Assembly (NCBI GenBank): GCA_937975525.1
Contig: CALJUJ010000281.1
Span: forward strand, 1 to 5,997
Source: an uncultured bacterium
Lineage (GTDB): Bacteria > Desulfobacterota > Binatia > HRBIN30
Direction of reading: 5' to 3'
DNA: 5,997 nucleotides
Part shown: in pieces, positions 1 through 5,740 of the stretch
Position numbering within the stretch: position 1 is the stretch's first letter
How the letters are laid out: every line of letters starts with the position of its first letter
Program-made: the position numbers and the translations under genes
The notes under the pieces: model-generated
What the model saw: the letters and a program-made list of their open reading frames with translations, nothing else
What the model was told of the DNA's origin: nothing
Databases searched by the model: none

Positions 1-5
1 TCGGC

Positions 6-1811
6 TCAGCCCTCGGCTGCTTCGCCCGCCGGCGCCGACAGCGTCCGCTCGAAGCCCTCGATCAGCAAGGGCAGGCATTCGGCCCAGTCGGCGACGATGC
101 CGATGTCGGCGTGCTCGAAGATCGGCGCCTTGGGGTCGGAATTGACCGCCAGCACCGTGCCGGCGGCCTGGATGCCGCAGCTGTGGTTGAACTTCCCGCC
201 GACCGCCAGCGCGATGTACAGGTTGGGCGCGATGCTGCGTCCGGTGATGCCGACCTGGCGCGAGTGCGGCAGCCATCCCTTGTCGGTCACCTTGCGGGTC
301 GCCGCCAGCTCCGCGCCGAGCACCTTCAGCAACGGGTCGAGCCGGCCGTAGTCGTCGGGCGCAATGCCCTGGCCGATGCCGACGACGCGGCTCGCCCGGG
401 CGAGGGAATCGAGCTGGTCGTTCTGCTGGTGCGACAACACCCGAAAGCGGGAGCTCGCCTCGATCGCGTGGCTCTCGACCGCCGGCATCACTGCCTGCCG
501 CGGCGCGAGAACCGGGAGCACCCCGGGGCGCACCGTCGCCATCTGGGTTGGCGACGACGCCCGGATCGCGGCGACGAGCCGACCGCCGAAGGCGGGCTTC
601 CAACACACCAGCTTGCCGTCGTCCACGCCGAGCTCGATCGCGTCGCCGGTCAAGCCGGCGTCGAGACGCGCCGCCACTCGCGACGCGACCTCGCGGCCCC
701 ATGAGGTGCTGGGCCCGAGGATCGCCCACGGCGCGCGCTCGCGACACCAACCCGCCACCCAGCGCGCCACGTCCTCCGCGACGGCGGGCCCGGCGAGCTG
801 AACCACGTGATCCGCACCCCAGGCGGCCAGCTGCTCGGGAGCGATCGGCTCGTCGGCGAGGGGCTGGATGGCGGTGACACCAGCTGCCACCGGACCGGCG
901 AGCTGGGCGGCGGCGCCGAGCAGCTCCTGCGCGCTGCCGGCCCGCCCGGGCTCGAGCAACACGACGATCGACTCCGTCGGCTCGGCCACGGCCGGCGCCA
1001 CGGTGCCCGCGGCGGCCTGGCTCGCGTGGGCCAACGCGTTGCGGCCGGCGAGGATGGCGATCGCTTCGCCGACCTGCGCGGCCAACGGCCCCTGCAGCAT
1101 CTTGCGGGCACGGTGGACGTCGAGGACCTTGGTCTCGCCCACCCACGTCGGGCTGCCGGCTTGCCCCCACGGGCCGGCGCCGAGATCGGCGGCGCGCAGC
1201 ACCGTGATCTTCGCCGGATCGACGGCCGCGCGCCCCTCGGGATCGACCTTGGCGGGATCGCACAGGCGCTCCGCGGTGGCGAGAACCGCCGGCAGCGTGA
1301 TCTCGGCATCCGCCCACGCGTCGTCGTGCTCGCAGCCGATGCGGGCGACGCCGTCGTCGAGCTCGAGCGTGCGCACGGCCGACGCGAACGGGTAGCCCAG
1401 CAGCTCGGCGAGCTCGGGTCCGACCTGACCGGTATCGGCGTCGACCGAGTTCTTGCCGACGAGGATGAGGTCGAAGGGCCCGAGCTTGTCGACGGCCGCC
1501 GCCAGCGCGCGGGCGGTGGCGAGGCTGTCCGATCCGGCGAAGGCCGGGTCGGAGATCAAGACGCCGTCGTCCGCCCCCCAGGCGATGCCCCAACGCAGCA
1601 CGTCTTCCGCCGCCGGTGGCCCGAGGGTGATCACCGTGCAACGGCCGCCCGACTGCTTTGCCAGCTCGACCCCCTTGCTCACGGCTCTCTGGCAATACGG
1701 GTTGAGCATGAGCTCGAGCCCTTCGCGCTGCAGGCGCCCGTCGTCGCCGAGCTTCATCTGCTCGAACTTGGGAACCTGCTTGACGAGGGTGGCGATTCGG
1801 AGCGGTCGCAT
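6..1811 (-). CDS. Fused electron transfer flavoprotein, EtfB-EtfA single chain
   Basis: A 601-residue protein with a complete EtfB-like half (about residues 1-245), an Ala-rich linker (about 246-280) and a complete EtfA-like half (about 281-595). ETF carries electrons from acyl-CoA dehydrogenases to the membrane quinone pool through ETF:quinone oxidoreductase. EtfB marks are LVKQVP near the start, LNPY, and the nucleotide-binding stretch VDADTGQVGPELAE. EtfA marks are TQMATVRPG and the C-terminal FAD domain with QVGITGR, APNLYIA and DPKAPIF. Arg506, Thr523 and His543 align without gaps with human ETF-alpha Arg249, Thr266 and His286, which contact the flavin. Gln265 is replaced by Ile, and the usual GISGAIQH reads AVGGKFNH. 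ATG at 1811 is chosen because GAAAGGG lies 9 nt upstream and the EtfB homology starts there. A TTG at 1856 would add 15 residues with no visible ribosome site. EtfB and EtfA are normally separate proteins. Fused forms are known, mainly from archaea. The EtfB half resembles the FixA/bifurcating style (AFAGSDSLATA), but bifurcation is not shown. Confidence 0.93.
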   Translation of the reverse strand: MRPLRIATLVKQVPKFEQMKLGDDGRLQREGLELMLNPYCQRAVSKGVELAKQSGGRCTVITLGPPAAEDVLRWGIAWGADDGVLISDPAFAGSDSLATARALAAAVDKLGPFDLILVGKNSVDADTGQVGPELAELLGYPFASAVRTLELDDGVARIGCEHDDAWADAEITLPAVLATAERLCDPAKVDPEGRAAVDPAKITVLRAADLGAGPWGQAGSPTWVGETKVLDVHRARKMLQGPLAAQVGEAIAILAGRNALAHASQAAAGTVAPAVAEPTESIVVLLEPGRAGSAQELLGAAAQLAGPVAAGVTAIQPLADEPIAPEQLAAWGADHVVQLAGPAVAEDVARWVAGWCRERAPWAILGPSTSWGREVASRVAARLDAGLTGDAIELGVDDGKLVCWKPAFGGRLVAAIRASSPTQMATVRPGVLPVLAPRQAVMPAVESHAIEASSRFRVLSHQQNDQLDSLARASRVVGIGQGIAPDDYGRLDPLLKVLGAELAATRKVTDKGWLPHSRQVGITGRSIAPNLYIALAVGGKFNHSCGIQAAGTVLAVNSDPKAPIFEHADIGIVADWAECLPLLIEGFERTLSAPAGEAAEG

Positions 1812-1820
1812 GACGGGTGG

Positions 1821-1827
1821 CCCTTTC
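1821..1827 (-). promoter_or_regulatory. Ribosome binding site of the fused ETF gene
   Basis: GAAAGGG on the minus strand, with 9 nt to the ATG at 1811-1809. It decides the start: the longer frame opening with TTG at 1856 has no comparable purine-rich site, and its extra residues do not look like ETF sequence. Confidence 0.6.
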
Positions 1828-1909
1828 GTGGAACGGAAGATGGCGCTTTTTCCCAAGTGCGCGGCGAGGATTCAAGCCACGAACCAACGACGGATGCCAT
1901 CGTCGCACT

Positions 1910-1993
1910 CTGTAGCGCCCGCCGTCTCGGCAGGTGACCCGCTCATGCCCCACCACGCCGCCTCCCTTTCCGCCGGGACGGCGGACGCTACAG
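1910..1993. repeat. Nested inverted repeat, 22-bp arms, REP/MITE-like
   Basis: Arms at 1910-1931 and 1972-1993 are inverted copies matching at 20 of 22 positions, separated by 40 bp. The element begins with CTGTAGCG and ends with CGCTACAG. Each arm also contains its own small hairpin. At 1969-1985 a 7-bp stem closes a GGA loop. At 1918-1934 a similar stem with one mismatch closes a TCT loop. The whole could therefore fold as one long hairpin or as two short ones, which resembles a paired REP or BIME-type element or a short MITE. No T-run follows, so an intrinsic terminator is unlikely. No transposase is present in the window, and the copy number in the genome is unknown. Confidence 0.7.
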
Positions 1994-2046
1994 CGGAGGG
2001 CGATCGCGGCAATGCCACGTCGAGCCCGAACGAGTCACAATCCATT

Positions 2047-2069
2047 CCCCCTCCTTACCAAGGAGGGGG
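2047..2069. repeat. Perfect 10-bp palindrome, CCCCCTCCTT type
   Basis: CCCCCTCCTT (2047-2056) and AAGGAGGGGG (2060-2069) form a perfect 10-bp stem around the 3-nt loop ACC. A second G-rich block, CAGGGGGAGG (2071-2080), follows at once. Palindromes of this CCCTCCTT...AAGGAGGG form are widespread interspersed repeats in bacterial genomes, so a dispersed repeat is the likeliest reading. The hairpin lacks a T-tract and points into a gene start region, so it is not a typical terminator. Its AAGGAGG also happens to match a Shine-Dalgarno sequence, but no start codon of a credible gene follows. Confidence 0.7.
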
Positions 2070-2139
2070 TCAGGGGGAGGTAGCAAACGACCGTCCGAGC
2101 CCCCCCGAACCGCCGACACCAACGTCACCCGGACCCCGC

Positions 2140-2168
2140 TTGGCTGGTGCGCTCACCCGCCGTAGAGG
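2140..2168 (+). promoter_or_regulatory. Weak sigma70-like promoter candidate for the isomerase gene
   Basis: TTGGCT (2140-2145) and TAGAGG (2163-2168) are separated by 17 nt and lie about 40 nt upstream of the ATG at 2208. They match the consensus at 4/6 and 3/6 positions, which is weak in GC-rich DNA. The spacing and position fit, but the call is tentative. Confidence 0.2.
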
Positions 2169-2196
2169 GTAGGGTCTTGGCATTCCCCCGGCACCC

Positions 2197-2202
2197 GAGG
2201 AG
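2197..2202 (+). promoter_or_regulatory. Ribosome binding site of the isomerase gene
   Basis: GAGGAG lies 5 nt before the ATG at 2208-2210, a good Shine-Dalgarno match at short but acceptable spacing. It supports this ATG, and the crotonase homology begins directly after it. Confidence 0.65.
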
Positions 2203-2207
2203 CTTCC

Positions 2208-3050
2208 ATGCGCTACACCTGCTTCGATCTCGACATCACCGACGCCGTCGCCCACCTGCGGCTGAGCCGCCCGGGCGAGCTCAACACCATGAACCGCGCG
2301 TTCTGGAAGGAGCTGCCCGCGGCCCTCCATGCCATCGACCGCGAGGCGGCGGCGCGGGCCGTCGTCATCAGCTCGACCGGCAAGCACTTCACCGCCGGCA
2401 TGGACCTGAGCGTCTTCAGCGGCGCGGGCCCCGACGGCGAAGGGGTCGAGGTCGGCCGCCAGCGCGAGCAGCTGCGCCGCACCGTGCTCGAGCTACAGGA
2501 CTCCTTCAACGCCATCGAGAAGATCCGCATGCCCGTTCTCGCCGCGATCCAGGGCGGCTGCATCGGCGGCGGCGTCGACATGATCAGCGCCTGCGACATG
2601 CGCTACTGCACCGACGACGCGTTCTTCTGCATCGCCGAGATCAACATCGGCATGACCGCCGACGTCGGCACGCTGCAGCGCCTGCCCCACCTGATCCCGT
2701 CGGGCATGGTGCGCGAGCTCGCCTACACCGGCCGGCGCCTGCCCGCGGCGCGGGCCAGGGAGATCGGCCTCGTCAACGAGGTCTACCCGTCGCACGAGGC
2801 CATGGTCGAGGCCGTGCTCGCGACCGCGCGCGAGATCGCCGAGAAGTCTCCGCTCGCGGTCCACGGCACCAAGGTGATGTTGAACTACGCGCGCGACCAC
2901 AGCGTTGCCGACGCGCTGGACTACATCGCGGTGTGGCAGACCGGCATGTTCCAACCGACCGACATGATGGAGTCGTTCACCGCCAAGGGCGAGAAGCGAA
3001 AGCCGACCTACCAGGACCTGACGGCGCACCGCGGCTTCGACGCCGACTGA
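2208..3050 (+). CDS. Delta3,5-delta2,4-dienoyl-CoA isomerase (ECH1-like crotonase)
   Basis: A 280-residue enoyl-CoA hydratase/isomerase superfamily enzyme, the usual length for a bacterial member. ECH1 shifts the two double bonds of 3,5-dienoyl-CoA to 2,4-dienoyl-CoA, which lets fatty acids unsaturated at odd positions enter beta-oxidation. The sequence shows the N-terminal strand and helix (SRPGELNTMNRAFW, 20-33), the CoA/oxyanion loop HFTAGMDL (60-67), the core GGCIGGGVDMISACDMRYC (116-134), and ADVGTLQRLP (151-160). The three acids of mammalian ECH1 (rat Asp176, Glu196, Asp204) map to Asp124, Glu144 and Asp152 with identical spacing. The second Glu of a typical hydratase is not the pattern here. 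RDHSV and LDYIAVW (from 229) also match ECH1. The gene stands alone on the plus strand, diverging from the fused ETF and converging on the HIT gene 14 bp away. The fold is certain. The exact substrate is inferred, and an alkyl- or aryl-dienoyl-CoA from another pathway is possible. Confidence 0.9.
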   Translation: MRYTCFDLDITDAVAHLRLSRPGELNTMNRAFWKELPAALHAIDREAAARAVVISSTGKHFTAGMDLSVFSGAGPDGEGVEVGRQREQLRRTVLELQDSFNAIEKIRMPVLAAIQGGCIGGGVDMISACDMRYCTDDAFFCIAEINIGMTADVGTLQRLPHLIPSGMVRELAYTGRRLPAARAREIGLVNEVYPSHEAMVEAVLATAREIAEKSPLAVHGTKVMLNYARDHSVADALDYIAVWQTGMFQPTDMMESFTAKGEKRKPTYQDLTAHRGFDAD

Positions 3051-3066
3051 GCCGGCGCGCCCGGCT
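3050..3066. terminator. GC hairpin between convergent stop codons, possible terminator
   Basis: AGCCGG (3050-3055) and CCGGCT (3061-3066) form a 6-bp stem with a 5-nt loop. It begins on the last base of the isomerase TGA and ends inside the HIT gene TAG (3067-3065), so it fills the whole 14-bp gap. There is no T-run on either side, so classical Rho-independent termination is doubtful. It could be a weak bidirectional stop or a chance feature of GC-rich DNA. Confidence 0.25.
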
Positions 3067-3520
3067 AGCCGAGCCGCGCGCGGATCGCGGCGGCGATCTC
3101 TTCGTACGCCGCGGTCTCCAACAGCCGCGGCTCGTGCTCGTGCTCCCAGATCGGCCGCTTCGGGTTCTCGTCCCAGTCGTAGCGGGGCACGACGTGCCAA
3201 TGCAGATGCGGCACCGTGTTGCCGAGCAGCTCGTAGTTCATCTTGCGCGCGGCGAAAGCCTCGGCGACCGCGCGCGCGACGCGGCGCATGTCGCCGACGA
3301 AGGCGTCGCCGTCGGCGTCGCTCAGCTGGAACAGCTCGGTCGCGTGCGTCTTGGCGATCACGATCGTGTAGCCGCGGTAGTACTGGTCGGCCGACAAGAC
3401 GGCGACCGACGTCGGCAGGTCGGCGACGAACATGCCGCCGAGCGGCTGCGGTTCCGGCGTCGCGGTCATGCGCTGGTAGTGCGCGAGGCCGCGGCAGAAG
3501 CGACAGTCGTCGCGCGTCAT
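3065..3520 (-). CDS. HIT (histidine triad) family nucleotide-binding protein
   Basis: A 151-residue protein, a normal length for a HIT protein. The signature HLHWHVV (residues 105-111) fits H-x-H-x-H, and by family analogy the middle His107 would be the nucleophile. An N-terminal CRFC (Cys6, Cys9) is the Cys pair that binds zinc in many HIT proteins. GNTVPHLHWHVVPRYDWD and the tail KRPIWE resemble the bacterial diadenosine-polyphosphate/AMP-type HIT hydrolases, but the substrate cannot be read from the sequence. The ATG at 3520-3518 overlaps the TGA of the upstream dehydrogenase in the sequence ATGA, so translation is probably coupled and the two genes share an mRNA. A much longer open frame continues upstream to 4288, but it is an Arg-rich shadow of the dehydrogenase. 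Why a HIT protein is tied to an acyl-CoA dehydrogenase is not known. Housekeeping nucleotide turnover, or removal of adenylates made by acyl-CoA ligases, are only guesses. Confidence 0.9.
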   Translation of the reverse strand: MTRDDCRFCRGLAHYQRMTATPEPQPLGGMFVADLPTSVAVLSADQYYRGYTIVIAKTHATELFQLSDADGDAFVGDMRRVARAVAEAFAARKMNYELLGNTVPHLHWHVVPRYDWDENPKRPIWEHEHEPRLLETAAYEEIAAAIRARLG

Positions 3521-4614
3521 GCGCCGTGTTGCCCGACCCACCCCTGGAGTCGGGCGGCGTCCTCGCGCACGCGCTCCGGGCTGCCGAGCAGCTGGCGGTT
3601 CAGGCCGATGCGCTTGAACCAATAGTGCAGGCCGAGCAGGTCGGTGAAGCCCATGCCGCCGTGCACCTCGGTCGCCGTGCGCGCCACGAAGGTGCCGACC
3701 TCGGCGAGGTGCGCCTTGGCGAGATCGGCGAGCAGCGGTCCTTCGGCGGGGTCGCTCTCCATGGCGTGGGCGGCATGCCAGACCAGCGCCCGCGCCGGCT
3801 CGATCTCCGCGGCCATCTCCGCGCACATGTGCTTCACCGCCTGGAAGCTGCCGATCACCCGATTGAACTGTTTGCGCTCCTTGGCGTAGGCGACCGAGTC
3901 GTCGAGCATGCGCTGTGCCGCGCCGAGCGTATCGGCGGCGAGCAGCACCCGGCCGACGCGGACCACGCGGTCGACGACGGCGGCGTCCCCCTCCCCGAGA
4001 GCTTCCGCCGCCGCGCCGTCGAAGACGACCTCGGCGACGTCGCGGGTGCGGTCGATCGTCGGCAGCGACTGGATGGCCACTCCGGGAGCGCCGGCGGCGA
4101 CGACGTGCAGGCGGCCGTCGCCGGCGGCGGCCAGCACGTGCGTGGCGCCGCCCGCATCGAGAACGAACATCGCCTTGCCGGAGAGCTCGCCGTCGCGCGC
4201 GTGCACGGCAGCGTTCTCGCGAGCACCCGTCCGCTCGCTCACGGCGACGGCGAAACGCGCGTCGCCGGCGGCGATCCGCTGCAGCCACGCGGCCTGCTGC
4301 TCGGCCGAGCCGGCCGTAGCGAGCCCGACGACGGCCATCGCCGCCGGGGCGGTGAACGGCGCCGGCGCGACGTACCGAGCCAGCATCTCCTGCACCAGCG
4401 CGGCGTCGAGCAGCGACAGGCCGAGGCCGCCGTGGGCTTCGGGGATCAGGGTCAGCGGCACGCCGAGCTCGGCGAGGCCGTCAGCGATCTCGTCGCGCAC
4501 GGCGGCGTCGCCGTCGGCGGCGAGGCGGACCTTGTCGAGCGGCGCGCTGCCTTCGAGGAAGGCGCGCACCGATTCCTGCAGAGCCACCTGGTCTTCGGAA
4601 AGAGCGAATTCCAT
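3517..4614 (-). CDS. Acyl-CoA dehydrogenase, small/divergent subunit
   Basis: A 365-residue acyl-CoA dehydrogenase family flavoprotein. The N-terminal helical domain starts MEFALSEDQ, with PEAHGGLGLS at 58-67 in the place of the usual PEEYGG. The middle beta domain is degenerate: SERTGA replaces the flavin-contacting TEPxAGSD, and the WITNG-type motif is absent. The C-terminal domain is well conserved, with YAKERKQF (243-250), GSFQAVKH (255-262) and TEVHGGMGF (315-323). The catalytic Glu of human MCAD (Glu376, in YEGT) aligns with Leu343 in LLGSPE. This pattern suits the small, partly inactive subunit of a heteromeric dehydrogenase such as the mycobacterial FadE/ChsE alpha2beta2 enzymes, whose partner would be the gene just upstream, 10 nt away. 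ATG at 4614 is chosen over an upstream extension to 4812 because homology and the ribosome site start there, and the extension is low-complexity shadow sequence. Its TGA overlaps the HIT start. The substrate is unknown. Confidence 0.9.
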   Translation of the reverse strand: MEFALSEDQVALQESVRAFLEGSAPLDKVRLAADGDAAVRDEIADGLAELGVPLTLIPEAHGGLGLSLLDAALVQEMLARYVAPAPFTAPAAMAVVGLATAGSAEQQAAWLQRIAAGDARFAVAVSERTGARENAAVHARDGELSGKAMFVLDAGGATHVLAAAGDGRLHVVAAGAPGVAIQSLPTIDRTRDVAEVVFDGAAAEALGEGDAAVVDRVVRVGRVLLAADTLGAAQRMLDDSVAYAKERKQFNRVIGSFQAVKHMCAEMAAEIEPARALVWHAAHAMESDPAEGPLLADLAKAHLAEVGTFVARTATEVHGGMGFTDLLGLHYWFKRIGLNRQLLGSPERVREDAARLQGWVGQHGA

Positions 4615-4620
4615 TGCGTT

Positions 4621-4626
4621 CCCCTC
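4621..4626 (-). promoter_or_regulatory. Ribosome binding site overlapping the upstream stop codon
   Basis: GAGGGG on the minus strand, 6 nt before the ATG at 4614-4612. Its first two bases are part of the TGA (4627-4625) that ends the larger dehydrogenase. This fixes the start of the small subunit and suggests the two dehydrogenases are translated together in similar amounts. Confidence 0.55.
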
Positions 4627-5740
4627 ACACCGCCGCGGGCTTGGGCTCGCGCGGCAGGCCGAGGCCGGGCTCGCCGATGGTGTTCTTCTGGGTCTGGCCC
4701 GTGCCGCCGCCGATGATGAGCCCGAGATCGAACATGTAGCGGAACTGCCAGCTGCCGCCGTCGCGCAGGTACGGGCTCTTGCCGTAGAGCGCGCCGAGCT
4801 CGCCGAGCGCATCGATGGCGAGAGCAGCGAGCTGGTGGTTGAGCTCGCACCCCTGCAGCTTGACGATGAGCCCGGCGAGGCCCGGGCTCTCGCGCTTGAG
4901 GCGCGAGGTCGTCACGCGCAGGCCGTTCGCCTGCATGGCGTAGACGCGCGCCTGCAGCTTCACCAGGCGGTCACGGTAGATCGGATTGTCGATCAGGCGC
5001 TGGCCGTCGATCGTCTCCTCCTGCATGAGCTCGGCGATCGCCACCAGCCGCTCCTGCGCCTGGTTCGGGTTGCCGAGCATGCCGCGCTCGTGGGTGAGCG
5101 TGGCGTTGGCGACCATCCAGCCCTCGCCCGGCTTGCCGACGATCTGCGAGCGCGGCACGCGGACGTCGGTGAAGAAGACTTCGTTGAAGCCCGCGGTTCC
5201 GGTCATGTCGACCAGCGGACGCACCTCGATGCCGGGCGTGTCCATGGAGAAGATCAGGTAGGAGATGCCCTGGTGCTTTTTGGCCTCCGGCTCGGTGCGC
5301 ACGAGGCAGAAGATCATGTGCGCGTCCTTGGCGGTGGAGGTCCAGATCTTCTGCCCGTTGATGACGTAGTCGTCGCCGTCGATGACGGCCGAGGTCTTGA
5401 GGCTGGCGAGATCGGAGCCGGCGCCGGGCTCCGAGTAGCCCTGGCACCAGATGACCTCGCCGCGCAGCGTGGGCGCGATCCAGCGTTGCTTCTGCTCCTC
5501 GGTGCCGAGCTCGAGCAGGGTCGGGACGAGCATCGACACGCCCTGATTGGCGATGCCGGTGCTGGCGCCCGCGCGGGCGAACTCCTCGGCGATGATGCGC
5601 GATGCGAGGATGTCGGGCTCGGCGCCGAAGCCGCCGTACTCCTTGGGGATGGTGCGGGCGGCGTAGCCGTGCTCGATCAGCAGGCCGAGCCAGGCGACGC
5701 GGGCCGCACGGCCCTCCTCGCCCGGGCCCCACCCGTGGGT
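4625..5740 (-). CDS. Acyl-CoA dehydrogenase, large subunit, N-terminally truncated
   Basis: An acyl-CoA dehydrogenase reading frame, open for 371 codons from 5740 to a TGA at 4627-4625. ACAD sequence is present from its very first codons: WGPGEEGRA, then RTIPKEYGGFG and AEEFARAG. It continues with LLELGTEEQKQRW, WCQGYSEPGAGSDLASL (flavin/substrate loop), INGQKIWTS, FNEVFFTDVRVP, GWMVANATLTHERGMLG and the C-terminal FDLGLIIGGGTGQTQKN. The Glu of the MCAD-type YEGT motif is replaced by Gly (GGGT), as in IVD/LCAD-like and ChsE-type enzymes that place the base elsewhere. I could not identify that base. The first few dozen residues of a normal ACAD are missing. No start codon exists between 5740 and 5540: the TAG at 5743-5741 blocks the frame. 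The first usable starts are GTG 5539 (304 residues) or ATG 5533, both of which would delete much of the N-terminal helical domain. It is therefore a likely pseudogene or a misassembled gene. It would be the partner of the small subunit 10 nt downstream. Confidence 0.85.
   Translation of the reverse strand, partial: THGWGPGEEGRAARVAWLGLLIEHGYAARTIPKEYGGFGAEPDILASRIIAEEFARAGASTGIANQGVSMLVPTLLELGTEEQKQRWIAPTLRGEVIWCQGYSEPGAGSDLASLKTSAVIDGDDYVINGQKIWTSTAKDAHMIFCLVRTEPEAKKHQGISYLIFSMDTPGIEVRPLVDMTGTAGFNEVFFTDVRVPRSQIVGKPGEGWMVANATLTHERGMLGNPNQAQERLVAIAELMQEETIDGQRLIDNPIYRDRLVKLQARVYAMQANGLRVTTSRLKRESPGLAGLIVKLQGCELNHQLAALAIDALGELGALYGKSPYLRDGGSWQFRYMFDLGLIIGGGTGQTQKNTIGEPGLGLPREPKPAAV

Larger units (their letters stand above)
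1812..2207. other. Divergent intergenic region
   Basis: 396 bp separate the start of the fused ETF gene (minus) from the start of the dienoyl-CoA isomerase gene (plus), so both promoters should lie here. The frames crossing it on either strand run into neighbouring genes as antisense or out-of-frame shadows and show no protein family. It contains a long inverted repeat (1910-1993), a short perfect palindrome (2047-2069), and weak promoter-like hexamers on each side. For ETF, a minus-strand TTGAAT (1875-1870) is followed after 17 nt by GAAAAA (1852-1847), which is a poor match. No operator could be recognised. Confidence 0.6.

Noticed and set aside
1812..1856. The 15-residue N-terminal extension of the fused ETF from a TTG start
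   Set aside because: There is no ribosome site before the TTG and no ETF homology in the extension. The ATG at 1811 has GAAAGGG at good spacing.
807..1937. A 376-codon open frame on the plus strand opposite the fused ETF gene
   Set aside because: It is antisense to a clearly conserved protein, its translation is rich in Arg, Gly and Ala with no family motif, and long antisense frames are expected in GC-rich coding DNA.
2047..2069. Intrinsic terminator
   Set aside because: The stem is strong, but no T-run follows on either strand and no gene ends here: both flanking genes start from this region.
2147..3625. A 492-codon plus-strand frame covering the isomerase and running into the HIT gene
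   Set aside because: It is out of frame with the isomerase and antisense to the HIT gene, the product is Arg/His-rich low-complexity sequence, and it has no homology signs.
3521..4288. A long upstream extension of the HIT reading frame
   Set aside because: It is an Arg-rich shadow inside the small dehydrogenase gene. The HIT homology starts at the ATG overlapping the dehydrogenase stop.
3526..4716. A 396-codon plus-strand frame opposite the small dehydrogenase
   Set aside because: It is an antisense shadow of a well-supported gene, with no motif or ribosome site.
4971..5732. A minus-strand frame starting near the RodA/ACAD junction, considered as an alternative start of the dehydrogenase by frameshift
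   Set aside because: Its translation is Arg-rich and shows no ACAD features, whereas the true frame is continuous and ACAD-like up to 5740.
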